Of a stretch of 64,000 bases of DNA, positions 8,290 to 16,284 are shown in pieces. The notes beneath the pieces are model-generated. The model saw only the letters and a list, made by a program, of their open reading frames with translations, did not search any database and was not told the origin of the DNA. Position numbers and translations under genes: made by a program. Origin of the DNA: Sphingomonas populi (GTDB lineage: Bacteria; Pseudomonadota; Alphaproteobacteria; Sphingomonadales; Sphingomonadaceae); NCBI RefSeq assembly GCF_004208535.1, contig NZ_SGIS01000003.1, forward strand, positions 148,925 through 212,924. The letters are read 5' to 3'. Each line of letters opens with the position of its first letter. Position 1 is the first letter of the stretch.

Positions 8290-9149
8290 TACCGGTCCTG
8301 CCCCCATTTGCGATCGAACGCCCAGACGTCTTCAAACCCGATCATGCTGCAAAACGTCTTGAAGTCGAACAGCGGAATGTCCGCCGGCTCGCCGTCCAGA
8401 TCGTCGCGCAGCCGCACGAGCGCCTGTTCGATCGCGGCGGCGGAAACCAGGCTGGTCAGCGACGGATAGATGGCGAACGCAAAGCCGATATCGGCCAGCA
8501 CATCACCCTTCATCGGCGGGGTCAGCCCGCCATTGGCCATGTTGCACAGGATCGGTTGTTCGAACGTCTCGCAGACCTTGCGCATCTCCTCTTCGCTGGT
8601 CAGCGCTTCGGGAAACAGGATGTCCGCCCCGGCCTTGGCATAGGCCTCCAGCCGGCGCAGCGTGCCGTCCAGCCCTTCGGACTGGCGGGCATCGGTGCGC
8701 GCGATGACCAGCATCTGGTCGCGCGCTTCCACGGCAACCTTCACCTTGTCGGCCATGTCCTCGACCGAGACGACGCGCTTGTACGGCGTGTGACCGCACT
8801 TTTTGGGGAATTCCTGATCCTCAAGCTGGATCGCGGAGATGCCCGCCGCTTCATAGCCGCGCACGGTGTGGTTGACGTTCAACAGGCCACCAAAGCCGGT
8901 ATCGGCATCGGCGATCAGCGCCGCGCTGCACGATCGGCGCACGGTGCTCATCCGATCGAGCATCTGGTTATAGCTGACCAGCCCCGCATCGGGCAGGCCG
9001 TAAGCGGACGCGGTCAACCAATAGCCGCTGCCATAAACCACGTCGAAGCCGACGCGTTCGACCATGACGGCGGTGATCATATCCTGCACGCCCGGGACGA
9101 CGAAGAACTCGCCGGTCGCCAACTTTTCGCGCAATCTTGTGTCAGCCAT
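8289..9149 (-). CDS. Isocitrate lyase/PEP mutase-family C-C lyase (2-methylisocitrate or 2,3-dimethylmalate lyase-like)
   Basis: The 286-residue protein is a TIM-barrel lyase of the ICL/PEPM family. It has the metal-site DADTGFGG (Asp81, Asp83) and the catalytic loop KKCGH (116-120, Cys118), which is typical of lyases rather than phosphonate enzymes. These enzymes cleave substituted malates to pyruvate or glyoxylate plus an acid. The start at ATG 9149 overlaps the LeuD-like gene by 8 bp. The direct neighbour pair is an aconitase-like hydratase. That arrangement is the one expected for hydration of a substituted maleate followed by cleavage, as in 2,3-dimethylmalate metabolism. Substrate assignment is inference. 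Confidence 0.9.
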   Translation of the reverse strand: MADTRLREKLATGEFFVVPGVQDMITAVMVERVGFDVVYGSGYWLTASAYGLPDAGLVSYNQMLDRMSTVRRSCSAALIADADTGFGGLLNVNHTVRGYEAAGISAIQLEDQEFPKKCGHTPYKRVVSVEDMADKVKVAVEARDQMLVIARTDARQSEGLDGTLRRLEAYAKAGADILFPEALTSEEEMRKVCETFEQPILCNMANGGLTPPMKGDVLADIGFAFAIYPSLTSLVSAAAIEQALVRLRDDLDGEPADIPLFDFKTFCSMIGFEDVWAFDRKWGQDR

Positions 9150-9747
9150 GTGCCGGTTCCTTTTGCCAGAGCCAGGGGAACGCGGTGCGCTGCCCGGCTT
9201 CATATCGTTCGATGTCGTGCGCGTGGATGGCGCGGATGCGGGCGATCTCGTTCCAGCCGTTGAGCAACGCCTCGCGCCGTTCGTCGGGGACGGTGAAGGC
9301 GATGGGCGCCTCGCCCTGCACGGCGAGGGTGCGGGTGCGCAGATCGACGTGGAAGCTGCACCCGGCTTGCGCGGCGGCGTGTAGCACTGCAACCCGCTCG
9401 GCGGGCAGCACGATCGGGAGCAGCCCGTTCTTGAAGCAGTTGGAATGGAAGATTTCGCCGAAGCTCTCCGCCACGATCACCCGGATGCCGAGGCCGGCCA
9501 GCGCCCAGGGGGCATGTTCGCGGCTGGACCCGCAGCCGAAATTGGGGCCGGCGATCAGGATCGGCGCCGCGCTGTCCTGCCCCGGTGCCAGCGCGAAGCC
9601 GTCGCAGCGGCGATCGTGGAATGCATAGCGGCCAAGGCCGAGCTTCTCGGTAATCAGCAGGAAGCGCGCCGGGTAGATGATGTCGGTATCTACATCGGCG
9701 TCCGGCAGCGACCAAGCAGCGCCCGTGACGGTGACGAGCGCCGTCAT
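9142..9747 (-). CDS. LeuD-like small subunit of an aconitase-family hydratase (set 1)
   Basis: This 201-residue swivel-domain subunit has the entry motif DVDTDIIYP near residue 20 and the hallmark [17 protein letters not shown]. With the LeuC-like subunit encoded just upstream it should form a [4Fe-4S] hydro-lyase of the isopropylmalate isomerase/maleate hydratase/dimethylmaleate hydratase group. The start at ATG 9747 overlaps the LeuC-like stop by ATGA. Because the next gene is a C-C lyase and a second LeuCD set exists at 55322-57315, I favour a catabolic diacid hydratase over leucine biosynthesis. Cytoplasmic. Confidence 0.9.
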   Translation of the reverse strand: MTALVTVTGAAWSLPDADVDTDIIYPARFLLITEKLGLGRYAFHDRRCDGFALAPGQDSAAPILIAGPNFGCGSSREHAPWALAGLGIRVIVAESFGEIFHSNCFKNGLLPIVLPAERVAVLHAAAQAGCSFHVDLRTRTLAVQGEAPIAFTVPDERREALLNGWNEIARIRAIHAHDIERYEAGQRTAFPWLWQKEPAHG

Positions 9748-11138
9748 GCCAGCGTCCTCACATCGACGATCCGCCCGGCCAGTGCAGCGGCGGCGGCCAT
9801 CGCCGGGCTCATCAAATGGGTGCGCGCGCCGGGTCCCTGCCGCCCTTCGAAATTGCGGTTCGACGTGGAGGCGCAGCGGGCACCGGCGGGCAGGCGATCG
9901 TCGTTCATCGCCACGCACAGCGAACAGCCGGGTTCGCGCCATTCGAAGCCGGCGGCGAAGAACACCGCATCCAGCCCCTCCGCCTCTGCCTGTCGCTTCA
10001 CCGCCATCGATCCGGGGACGACCAACGCGCGGACGCCCGGCGCCACCTGTCCGCGGCGGGCGACGGCGGCGGCGGCGCGCAGATCCTCGATCCGGCCATT
10101 GGTGCAACTGCCGATAAAGACATGGTCGATCGCCAGCCCGGCAATCTGCGCGCCCGCCGCCAGCCCCATATACGCCAACGCCTTGGCCACGCCCGCGCCC
10201 GGCACGATACCGTCCACCCGCATCACCTGCCCCGGGCTGGTGCCATAGGTAATCTGCGGCGCGATCTCGCTCGCATCGATCGTCACCTCGGCATCGAACA
10301 CGGCATCGGCATCGCTGGGCAAGGTCCGCCAATAGGTGACCGCAGCATCCCATGCGGGACCCTGCGGCGCGCGCGGGCGACCATGCAGATAGGCAAAGGT
10401 GGTTTCATCGGGCGCCACCAGCCCCGTACGCGATCCCGCCTCGATCACCATGTTGCACAGAGTCATCCGCCCCTCCATCGACAAGGCACGCACCGCCTCG
10501 CCCGCGAACTCAACAGCATAGCCGGCCGCCCCCGCCGCGCCGACGGTGCCGATAAAGGCCAGCGCCATGTCCTTGGCGCTGACACCGGGCGAGAGCGCAC
10601 CAGTGAAGGTCACCCGCATCCGCCGCGCACGTTCCTGCCACAGCGCCTGCGTGGCCATGACAATGCCGCACTCGCTGGCCCCCACCCCGAACGCGAGCGC
10701 GCCGAACGCGCCATGAGTAGAGGTGTGGCTGTCGCCGCAGACCAAGGTGATGCCGGGCAGAGTAAAGCCCTGTTCGGGGCTGATGACGTGGACGATGCCC
10801 TGCCCCTCGCCGGCTAGCGCCAGATATTCGATGGCGAAGTCCGCGCAATTGCGTTCCAGCAACGCGATCTGTGCTGCGGCCATCGGATCGGCGACCGGCT
10901 GGTCGCGGTGCCGCGTCGGCACGCTGTGATCGGCCACCGCCAGTTGCGTGGCGGGGCGATGCACCGCCAGCCCGTCCTCGCGCAGCATCGCGAAGGACTG
11001 CGGCGTGCTGACTTCGTGCAGCAGATGCCGATCGATATAGAGCAAAGTCTGGCCGTCGCCGCCCTGGGCGATCGCGTGCGCGTCCCACAGCTTGTCATAC
11101 AGAGTGCGCGGGCCGCCGGAGGGAGCAGATTGGGTCAT
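9744..11138 (-). CDS. LeuC-like large subunit of an aconitase-family hydratase (set 1)
   Basis: The 464-residue large subunit has the three cluster cysteines of the aconitase family: Cys345 in GSCTNGR, and Cys405 and Cys408 in PGCSLC. It also has [18 protein letters not shown] near residues 134-151. Length and cysteine spacing match LeuC. The start at ATG 11138 is used because the 15 codons upstream look non-coding. It is translated ahead of the LeuD-like subunit with ATGA coupling. With the lyase downstream it probably hydrates a maleate, citraconate or dialkylmaleate to the malate derivative. The family alone cannot tell these apart. Confidence 0.9.
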   Translation of the reverse strand: MTQSAPSGGPRTLYDKLWDAHAIAQGGDGQTLLYIDRHLLHEVSTPQSFAMLREDGLAVHRPATQLAVADHSVPTRHRDQPVADPMAAAQIALLERNCADFAIEYLALAGEGQGIVHVISPEQGFTLPGITLVCGDSHTSTHGAFGALAFGVGASECGIVMATQALWQERARRMRVTFTGALSPGVSAKDMALAFIGTVGAAGAAGYAVEFAGEAVRALSMEGRMTLCNMVIEAGSRTGLVAPDETTFAYLHGRPRAPQGPAWDAAVTYWRTLPSDADAVFDAEVTIDASEIAPQITYGTSPGQVMRVDGIVPGAGVAKALAYMGLAAGAQIAGLAIDHVFIGSCTNGRIEDLRAAAAVARRGQVAPGVRALVVPGSMAVKRQAEAEGLDAVFFAAGFEWREPGCSLCVAMNDDRLPAGARCASTSNRNFEGRQGPGARTHLMSPAMAAAAALAGRIVDVRTLA

Positions 11139-11219
11139 GATGTTGCCCGTTCGGTGCGCCCGGAGCCCGCGCCCCGCAAGCACCAGCCGGCCGCTCTCCG
11201 CTCTACGATCAATCGCGGT

Positions 11220-12167
11220 TCAGCGGGCGTTCTTCAGCCAGGCGAGAACCAGTTCGGCATAGCGATCCGGCACTTCGACCGGGGGATAATGCCCGACATC
11301 GTGCAGCGCGATGAACGAGCGCGCCTTGGCATTGGCCAGATAGCCATACAGCTTGTCGCCCAGATAGGGCGGCAGCACCGGATCACGCATCCCCCACAGG
11401 ATCAGCACCGGCGCCTTGACCCCGGCCAGCCGCGCCATCGTCACGTCCTTGTTCGACGTCAGCGCGGTCAGCCCGGTATAGTTCGGATCGATCCCGCGCA
11501 GGTTCATGCCGTAATAGCTGTCGACCTCGTGTTCGGTGATGCGCGCCTTGTCGCCCCACAGCCATTCGAAATAGGTGCGCCAATAGGGGCGATCCTCCAG
11601 CCCGTTTTCCTTGGCGCGCGCATTGGCCGCGATCATGTCGGGCGTCAGCACTGGCTTTAATTCGCTCACCGCATCCGACGGTGTGTTGGACAGGATCAGG
11701 GCGTCGACGCGGTCGGGGTAGGTTGCGGCGAAATAATACGCGAGCGTGCCACCGCTGGACGTGCCGAGCACGGTGGCCTTGTCGATCTTCAGCCCATCGA
11801 GAAACATCCGCACCATCGCCTCGGGCGAGCCGACGGCGGCCAGCGCTTCCTTCGATACCGGGCCTGAAAGTGCCTGAGGCGGCTGATCGAAACGGACGAC
11901 GCGATAGTGCCGCACAAGCCGCGCGACCACCGGATCCCAACTGTTCAGCGAACTGCGGGATCCGTGGAGCAGCAGCAGCACCGGCCCCTTGCCTTCATCC
12001 CGGTAGCGGAATTCGACGCCGCCGGCGATCCGCAGATAGTGGTCACCCGGCTTGCCAAGCTTGGCGCGCAGTTCGGCCAGCGGCACCGGCTTGGGCTTTT
12101 CCGCCGGTTGCGCCCGGGCAGGCGCGATCAGCAGAAGCGCGATGAGGGCGGCGATCCAGCGGCGCAT
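11220..12167 (-). CDS. Secreted alpha/beta hydrolase with intact triad
   Basis: The 315-residue protein has a Sec signal peptide (RRWIAALIALLLIAPARA, cleavage before QPAEKP) and a complete alpha/beta-hydrolase active site: oxyanion LLLHGSRSS, nucleophile elbow GTSSGG, the Asp of WGMRDPVLP, and the His of DVGHYPPVEVP. I chose the ATG at 12167, eight bases from AGGGG; a second ATG two codons upstream is too close to it. It should act in the periplasm, hydrolysing an ester, amide or C-C bond of the imported compound. It follows the transporter gene by only a few bases. Confidence 0.88.
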   Translation of the reverse strand: MRRWIAALIALLLIAPARAQPAEKPKPVPLAELRAKLGKPGDHYLRIAGGVEFRYRDEGKGPVLLLLHGSRSSLNSWDPVVARLVRHYRVVRFDQPPQALSGPVSKEALAAVGSPEAMVRMFLDGLKIDKATVLGTSSGGTLAYYFAATYPDRVDALILSNTPSDAVSELKPVLTPDMIAANARAKENGLEDRPYWRTYFEWLWGDKARITEHEVDSYYGMNLRGIDPNYTGLTALTSNKDVTMARLAGVKAPVLILWGMRDPVLPPYLGDKLYGYLANAKARSFIALHDVGHYPPVEVPDRYAELVLAWLKNAR

Positions 12168-12180
12168 TGGCATATCCCCT

Positions 12181-13533
12181 TTAGCGCTTCGGCGCGAAGC
12201 ACATCAGCAGCGCGCCGACGAAATTGAGCACCCCCGGCACGACGCCGAAAACAACCATCACGCCGATCAGCGCACTATCCGACTGCGGCAGGCCCGCGAC
12301 CGCGCGGGCGCTGTCGAACCCGAAGGCGCTGAAAATCAACCCGGTGAGCAACGTGCCGCCCAGCGCAAAGGCGATCTTGTCGGTGGAGATCCAGGCAGCG
12401 GAATAGAGGCCGGCGCGGCGCTCATCTTCGGCCGCGACATCCGCGACCATCGAAAAGCCCAGCATCGCCCAACCAGAATTTCCGATGGCGGCCAGGAATG
12501 CCAGCGCGATCGCGGCACTGGCGCCCCAGGACGCGCCAAAGCCCCAAATGAAATAGAACAGCCCGTGGATGGTCGCACCAGCGATATAGCAGTTCCGCTT
12601 GCCGAACCGCGCCGCCAACCCGACCCAGAGCGGCTGCGCGACCAGAATGCCGGCACAGGCCGCGATCACCAGCCCGCCGATCAGCGTCAGCGCATCGGGG
12701 CGACCCATATTATAGCTGAGGAAGTAGAGCATCGCGGCATAGGACATGCCCTGCCCGACCAACTGGAGCAGGTTGGCGCACAGCATAATGAAGAATTTGG
12801 GGGCGAGCAGTGCGCGCGCGGCCTCCCCCGCCGTCATCCGCACGCGGGGGGCATGCGACGCAACCTCCGTGTCCCTGCGATTGGCGGCGCGGGTGCCGAA
12901 CCAGGCGATGAGCAGCGCGATCGGGCAGATCACCGCCAGCGTGATCGCCATCGTCTGAAAACCATGTTCGCCGCCGCCGGCGCGCTGGACCAGCGCGGGG
13001 GCAATCCCGCCGGAAACCATCACGCCCACTGCGGTGAAGGCCAGCCGCCACGCCATCAGCACGTTGCGCTGGCGCGGGCTCGACGTCAGTTCGCCCGCCA
13101 GCGCCAGATAGGGCACCGAAAAGCTGGCGAACACCAGCATGTACAGGCTGAACACGATGGCGACATAGCCGATGCGCAGGCTGTCCGATCCGTGCGGCAC
13201 ATGGAACAGCAGCAGCATCGCCGCCGGAGCGCCCAAAGCGCCGATCAGCAGCCAATTACGGCGCGGAAAGCGGCGCTTCCAACGATCGGACAGGATGCCG
13301 ACCAGCAGATCGCTGCCAACACCCCACACCAGCTTGGGCACGAAGATCGCCGCGCCCGCCACCGCCGGCGCGATGCCGAGCACCGACGTCATGTAGAACA
13401 GCAGCAACAGCGACGGCAGGTCACGAAACACCTGCCCCGCAATCTGGCCGAAGCTATAGCCGATCAACGGCACCAACCCGGTGCGCCGCGCCGGCTCTGC
13501 TTCGAAAGCGTCCTGGGCCGTCGCGGCAATCAT
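12181..13533 (-). CDS. GPH/MelB-type MFS transporter
   Basis: The 450-residue protein has about 12 hydrophobic helices. It shows the MFS-type cytoplasmic segment WGVGSDLLVGILSDRWKRRFPRRN after helix 2, which is typical of the glycoside-pentoside-hexuronide:cation symporter (MFS_2) family. It is expected in the inner membrane, importing a substrate or exporting a product with a cation. It lies between two exported hydrolase genes on the same strand, which suggests that it takes up the product made by periplasmic hydrolysis. The start at 13533 is preceded by AGGAG. Confidence 0.9.
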   Translation of the reverse strand: MIAATAQDAFEAEPARRTGLVPLIGYSFGQIAGQVFRDLPSLLLLFYMTSVLGIAPAVAGAAIFVPKLVWGVGSDLLVGILSDRWKRRFPRRNWLLIGALGAPAAMLLLFHVPHGSDSLRIGYVAIVFSLYMLVFASFSVPYLALAGELTSSPRQRNVLMAWRLAFTAVGVMVSGGIAPALVQRAGGGEHGFQTMAITLAVICPIALLIAWFGTRAANRRDTEVASHAPRVRMTAGEAARALLAPKFFIMLCANLLQLVGQGMSYAAMLYFLSYNMGRPDALTLIGGLVIAACAGILVAQPLWVGLAARFGKRNCYIAGATIHGLFYFIWGFGASWGASAAIALAFLAAIGNSGWAMLGFSMVADVAAEDERRAGLYSAAWISTDKIAFALGGTLLTGLIFSAFGFDSARAVAGLPQSDSALIGVMVVFGVVPGVLNFVGALLMCFAPKR

Positions 13534-13560
13534 ACCATTACTCCTGAAACGCAGCTGGGA

Positions 13561-14460
13561 TCATTTGCGGGCAAGCCGCACGGGGCCGGTATCGGCAAGG
13601 CGCAGGTCGAGCGCGCGGCGGGCGCGCGCATCCTTTGCGAAATAGGCCTGCAGGAACAGGTCGGCCAGCGCAGACGCCTGTTCCAGTTGCGCGCTCTGGG
13701 GCGGGCCGGGCAAGGCGCGGCAGATTTCCCCCCCGAAATAATGGTCGACCCCGGCGAGCACCAGCGCATAGCGGTCTCCCCCCGGCGCGGCCGCTTCATA
13801 GGCGGCAAGGTGCGCGCGCCAGCCGGCAGGATCGGTGCCGCCGATCGGCACGTCCTGATCGCCGGTCTGGATCAGCGCCGGCACCGCCAGCTTGGCATAG
13901 CCTTCCGCCGAGATCAGCCCAGGCATGATGCCCGGGGGTGAAAAGGCGACGACTGCGGTGACACGGGGATCGCGTTGCGCGCCCTTCAGCCCTTCGGGCA
14001 TCATCGCCTGCGCCCCGCCCTGGGTAAGCGCCATCAGCCCGCCATAGCTGTGCCCGGCGGCGATGAAGCGCGGTGCGGAAATCGCGGCAGAGACCACGCG
14101 CATATCCTCGATCCGCGCTTTCCAACTGGCGAATCCGGGAAAATCCTTGGTTCGCGGGTGATCGGTTGAATCGACGTGCAGCGGCGCGAAAATCTCGTAT
14201 CCCGCCGCAGCGAGCGGCCCCATCAGCTTGGCATATTTCCACGGCGCCGATGCCGCGCCGTGCGAAAAGGTCATGGTGCCACGGCGCTTGCCCGTCGGCA
14301 GCCAGTGCCAGACTTCCACCGTACGCCCGCCCGGCGCCTGCAGCACGATCTTGTTCGGCTCCGCGCCCACCGCAAAGCCACGCGCGGGGATCAGCGCTGC
14401 ACCCAGCCCGGCCGCCAACAGGGTCCGGCGGGACACGATAGCTGCGTTCCTTGTCTCCAT
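13561..14460 (-). CDS. Tat-exported alpha/beta hydrolase (dienelactone hydrolase/PET-hydrolase-like)
   Basis: The 299-residue protein starts at ATG 14460. It has a twin-arginine-like leader (SRRTLLAAGLGAALIPARGF). The hydrolase domain has FSHGAAS as a possible oxyanion segment, the nucleophile elbow AAGHSYGGLMAL, an Asp in QTGDQDVPIGG and a His in AGVDHYFGG. It resembles chlorophyllase/PETase-type or dienelactone-hydrolase-type enzymes. It is the first gene of the minus-strand unit that continues into the transporter. Opposite it, across a palindrome-rich 188-bp region, is aldehyde dehydrogenase 2. A periplasmic esterase or amidase role is likely; the substrate is unknown. Confidence 0.85.
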   Translation of the reverse strand: METRNAAIVSRRTLLAAGLGAALIPARGFAVGAEPNKIVLQAPGGRTVEVWHWLPTGKRRGTMTFSHGAASAPWKYAKLMGPLAAAGYEIFAPLHVDSTDHPRTKDFPGFASWKARIEDMRVVSAAISAPRFIAAGHSYGGLMALTQGGAQAMMPEGLKGAQRDPRVTAVVAFSPPGIMPGLISAEGYAKLAVPALIQTGDQDVPIGGTDPAGWRAHLAAYEAAAPGGDRYALVLAGVDHYFGGEICRALPGPPQSAQLEQASALADLFLQAYFAKDARARRALDLRLADTGPVRLARK

Positions 14461-14496
14461 TTGCGGACTCCATGTTGCACCTGCACAACGATCCAC

Positions 14497-14526
14497 GCTT
14501 GCGGTGCGGAGTATCCGCACGCAAGC
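14497..14526. repeat. 30-bp near-perfect palindrome in a divergent promoter
   Basis: GCTTGCGGTGCGGA and TCCGCACGCAAGC pair around a GTA centre with a single bulged base. It lies 37 bases from the Tat hydrolase start and may be an operator or an RNA hairpin in the hydrolase leader. Confidence 0.55.
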
Positions 14527-14536
14527 CCGCACGCGG

Positions 14537-14587
14537 CGAGCGCATGCGGCACATCTATCCGCCTGCCGGAGAGCCGCATGCGCCTCG
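14537..14587. repeat. Long inverted repeat flanking a candidate operator
   Basis: CGAGCGCATGCGGC (14537-14550) and GCCGCATGCGCCTCG (14573-14587) pair with one bulged base. The spacer contains the 14555-14573 motif, so a small palindrome is nested in a larger one. Confidence 0.5.
14555..14573. promoter_or_regulatory. Candidate operator CTATCCG-N5-CGGAGAG
   Basis: This is a second instance of the TATCCG-N5-CG element, in the divergent promoter of the Tat hydrolase (minus) and aldehyde dehydrogenase 2 (plus). Thirteen of its 14 half-site bases equal those of the perfect copy at 45759-45777. Confidence 0.5.
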
Positions 14588-14648
14588 TCTTCTCGCGCGC
14601 GCGGTTTCATGGTGGCTTTCGCTGACAAGATTTGAGGATATTCCCGGC

Positions 14649-16157
14649 ATGCTCGACCTTCTCCAGCCCGCGCTCCGTCCCGACGTTCGGGCCTTTCTCG
14701 ATCGGCGCGGCGGCGGCGAAGGGCTGCTGATCGGCGGCGAATGGCGCACGGCGGCTGGCGGGGCGACCTTGCCCACCTTCGATCCCGCCACCGGCAAGGA
14801 AACCGCGCGAGTTGCCGCGGCGGACGCAGCGGATGTGGACGCCGCGGTACGGGCCGCCCAGGCCGCGTTCGATGGCTGGCGCACCACCACGCCGGTCAGT
14901 CGCGCCCGCATCCTGTGGGCGATCGCCGACCTGATCGAAGCGCATATCGACGCATTGGCCGAACTGGAGACGCTGGACCAGGGCAAGCCGCTGTTCGTCG
15001 GCCGCTGGGCGGAAATCCCCGGCGCGGTGAACCAGTTCCGCTTCTATGCCGGCCAGGCGATGGCGATCGAAGGCCAGACGCTCAACAGCTCGATCGACTA
15101 TCAGCCGGCGGGCAAACAGATTTCCGCTTGGACGGTGCGCGAGCCGGTGGGCGTGGTCGCGGCGATCGTGCCGTGGAATTCGCCTTTGGTGCTCACCGCG
15201 ATGAAGCTGGCCCCTGCGCTGGCAGCCGGCTGCACTTTGGTGCTGAAGCCCGCCGAAGATACCTCGCTCAGCGCATTGCGCCTGGCCGAGCTGATGGTCG
15301 AGGCCGGGTTGCCCGCCGGCGTGCTGAACGTCGTCACCGGGCTGGGGTCCGCCACCGGCGCGGCGCTGGCGCAGCATCCCGGCGTCGACAAGATCGCCTT
15401 CACCGGCTCCACCGCCACCGGCCGCGCGATCCTCGATGCGTCCAAGAGCAATTTCAAGCGCGTCACCCTGGAATTGGGCGGCAAATCGCCCGCGATCGTG
15501 ATGCCCGATGCCGATCTGGATCTCGCCATCCCCGGCGTCGCCAACGCGATCTTCTTCAACGCAGGGCAGGTCTGCATCGCCGGATCGCGGCTCTATGTGC
15601 ACCGTTCGATCTTCGACAAGGTGGTCGACGGCGTCGCCGCTTATGCCCAAAGCCTGTCGATGGGCCACGGCCTCGACCCCGCCACCCAGATGGGGCCGCT
15701 GGTATCGACCCGCCATGCCGAACGCGTTGCTGGCTTTGTCGACGGCGCGCGCAGCAGCGGCGCCACGATCCTGACCGGCGGCGACCGCAGCGGCGCGGCG
15801 GGCACGTTCGTTTCGCCCACCGTGGTCGTCGATGTGAAGCCGGACATGGCTATCGTCCGCGAGGAAGTGTTCGGCCCGGTGCTGGTCGCCCAGGCCTATG
15901 ACGATGTCGCCGATGTCGTCGCCGCCGCGAACGATAGCGATTATGGCTTGGCCGCCAGCGTCTGGACCCAATCGCTGTCCGACGCGCACCGGATGAGCGG
16001 CGCGATCCGCGCCGGCACGGTGTGGATCAACTGCCACGCCATGTACGATGCCACCCTGCCGATCGGCGGCGTCAAGCAATCGGGCTGGGGCCGCGACAGC
16101 GGGCGCCAGGCGCTGGAAAGCTACCTCGAATGGAAGACCGTCTGCGCGGTGATCTGA
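14649..16157 (+). CDS. Aldehyde dehydrogenase 2
   Basis: The 502-residue ALDH-superfamily protein has FTGSTATGR, LELGGKSP, the catalytic Cys in GQVCIAGSRLY and the C-terminal GGVKQSGWGRDSG. It belongs to the betaine/phenylacetaldehyde/vanillin-like NAD-dependent group and converts an aldehyde to an acid. The start at ATG 14649 (MLDLLQPAL) has GAGGAT upstream. A longer frame reaching 14451 would cover the palindromes of the promoter. It leads the plus-strand unit that continues into the HyuA/HyuB pair after 128 bp. It is similar to aldehyde dehydrogenase 3 at 20251-21759, which faces it beyond the Hyu genes. Confidence 0.92.
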   Translation: MLDLLQPALRPDVRAFLDRRGGGEGLLIGGEWRTAAGGATLPTFDPATGKETARVAAADAADVDAAVRAAQAAFDGWRTTTPVSRARILWAIADLIEAHIDALAELETLDQGKPLFVGRWAEIPGAVNQFRFYAGQAMAIEGQTLNSSIDYQPAGKQISAWTVREPVGVVAAIVPWNSPLVLTAMKLAPALAAGCTLVLKPAEDTSLSALRLAELMVEAGLPAGVLNVVTGLGSATGAALAQHPGVDKIAFTGSTATGRAILDASKSNFKRVTLELGGKSPAIVMPDADLDLAIPGVANAIFFNAGQVCIAGSRLYVHRSIFDKVVDGVAAYAQSLSMGHGLDPATQMGPLVSTRHAERVAGFVDGARSSGATILTGGDRSGAAGTFVSPTVVVDVKPDMAIVREEVFGPVLVAQAYDDVADVVAAANDSDYGLAASVWTQSLSDAHRMSGAIRAGTVWINCHAMYDATLPIGGVKQSGWGRDSGRQALESYLEWKTVCAVI

Positions 16158-16237
16158 TCCGCCATGCTCGCATGGTGGAGACTCGGCGCAGAGTGCGCTG
16201 CCACCCTGCCCCCACTGCTGCACATTCCGCCAATCAA

Positions 16238-16260
16238 CGGGCCGTCCCAGCGGCGGCCCG
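16238..16260. other. GC-rich stem-loop between aldehyde dehydrogenase 2 and hyuA
   Basis: CGGGCCG and CGGCCCG form a perfect 7-bp stem with a 9-base loop, 25 bases upstream of the HyuA start. There is no T-run, so it could attenuate or process the transcript rather than terminate it. Confidence 0.35.
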
Positions 16261-16284
16261 CCAGCGGTTGGGAAAGGGTTGCGC

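Noticed and set aside
9142..11138. LeuC/LeuD as the leucine biosynthesis enzymes
   Set aside because: There is no leuA or leuB nearby, a C-C lyase is fused to the operon, and a second pair exists. It is not excluded for one of the two sets.
12052..13941. 629-codon open frame on the plus strand
   Set aside because: It is antisense to the GPH transporter and rich in His/Gln/Arg; no domain is visible.
16158..16284. Small gene between aldehyde dehydrogenase 2 and HyuA
   Set aside because: The short frames have no ribosome site or conserved pattern; I see only the hairpin.
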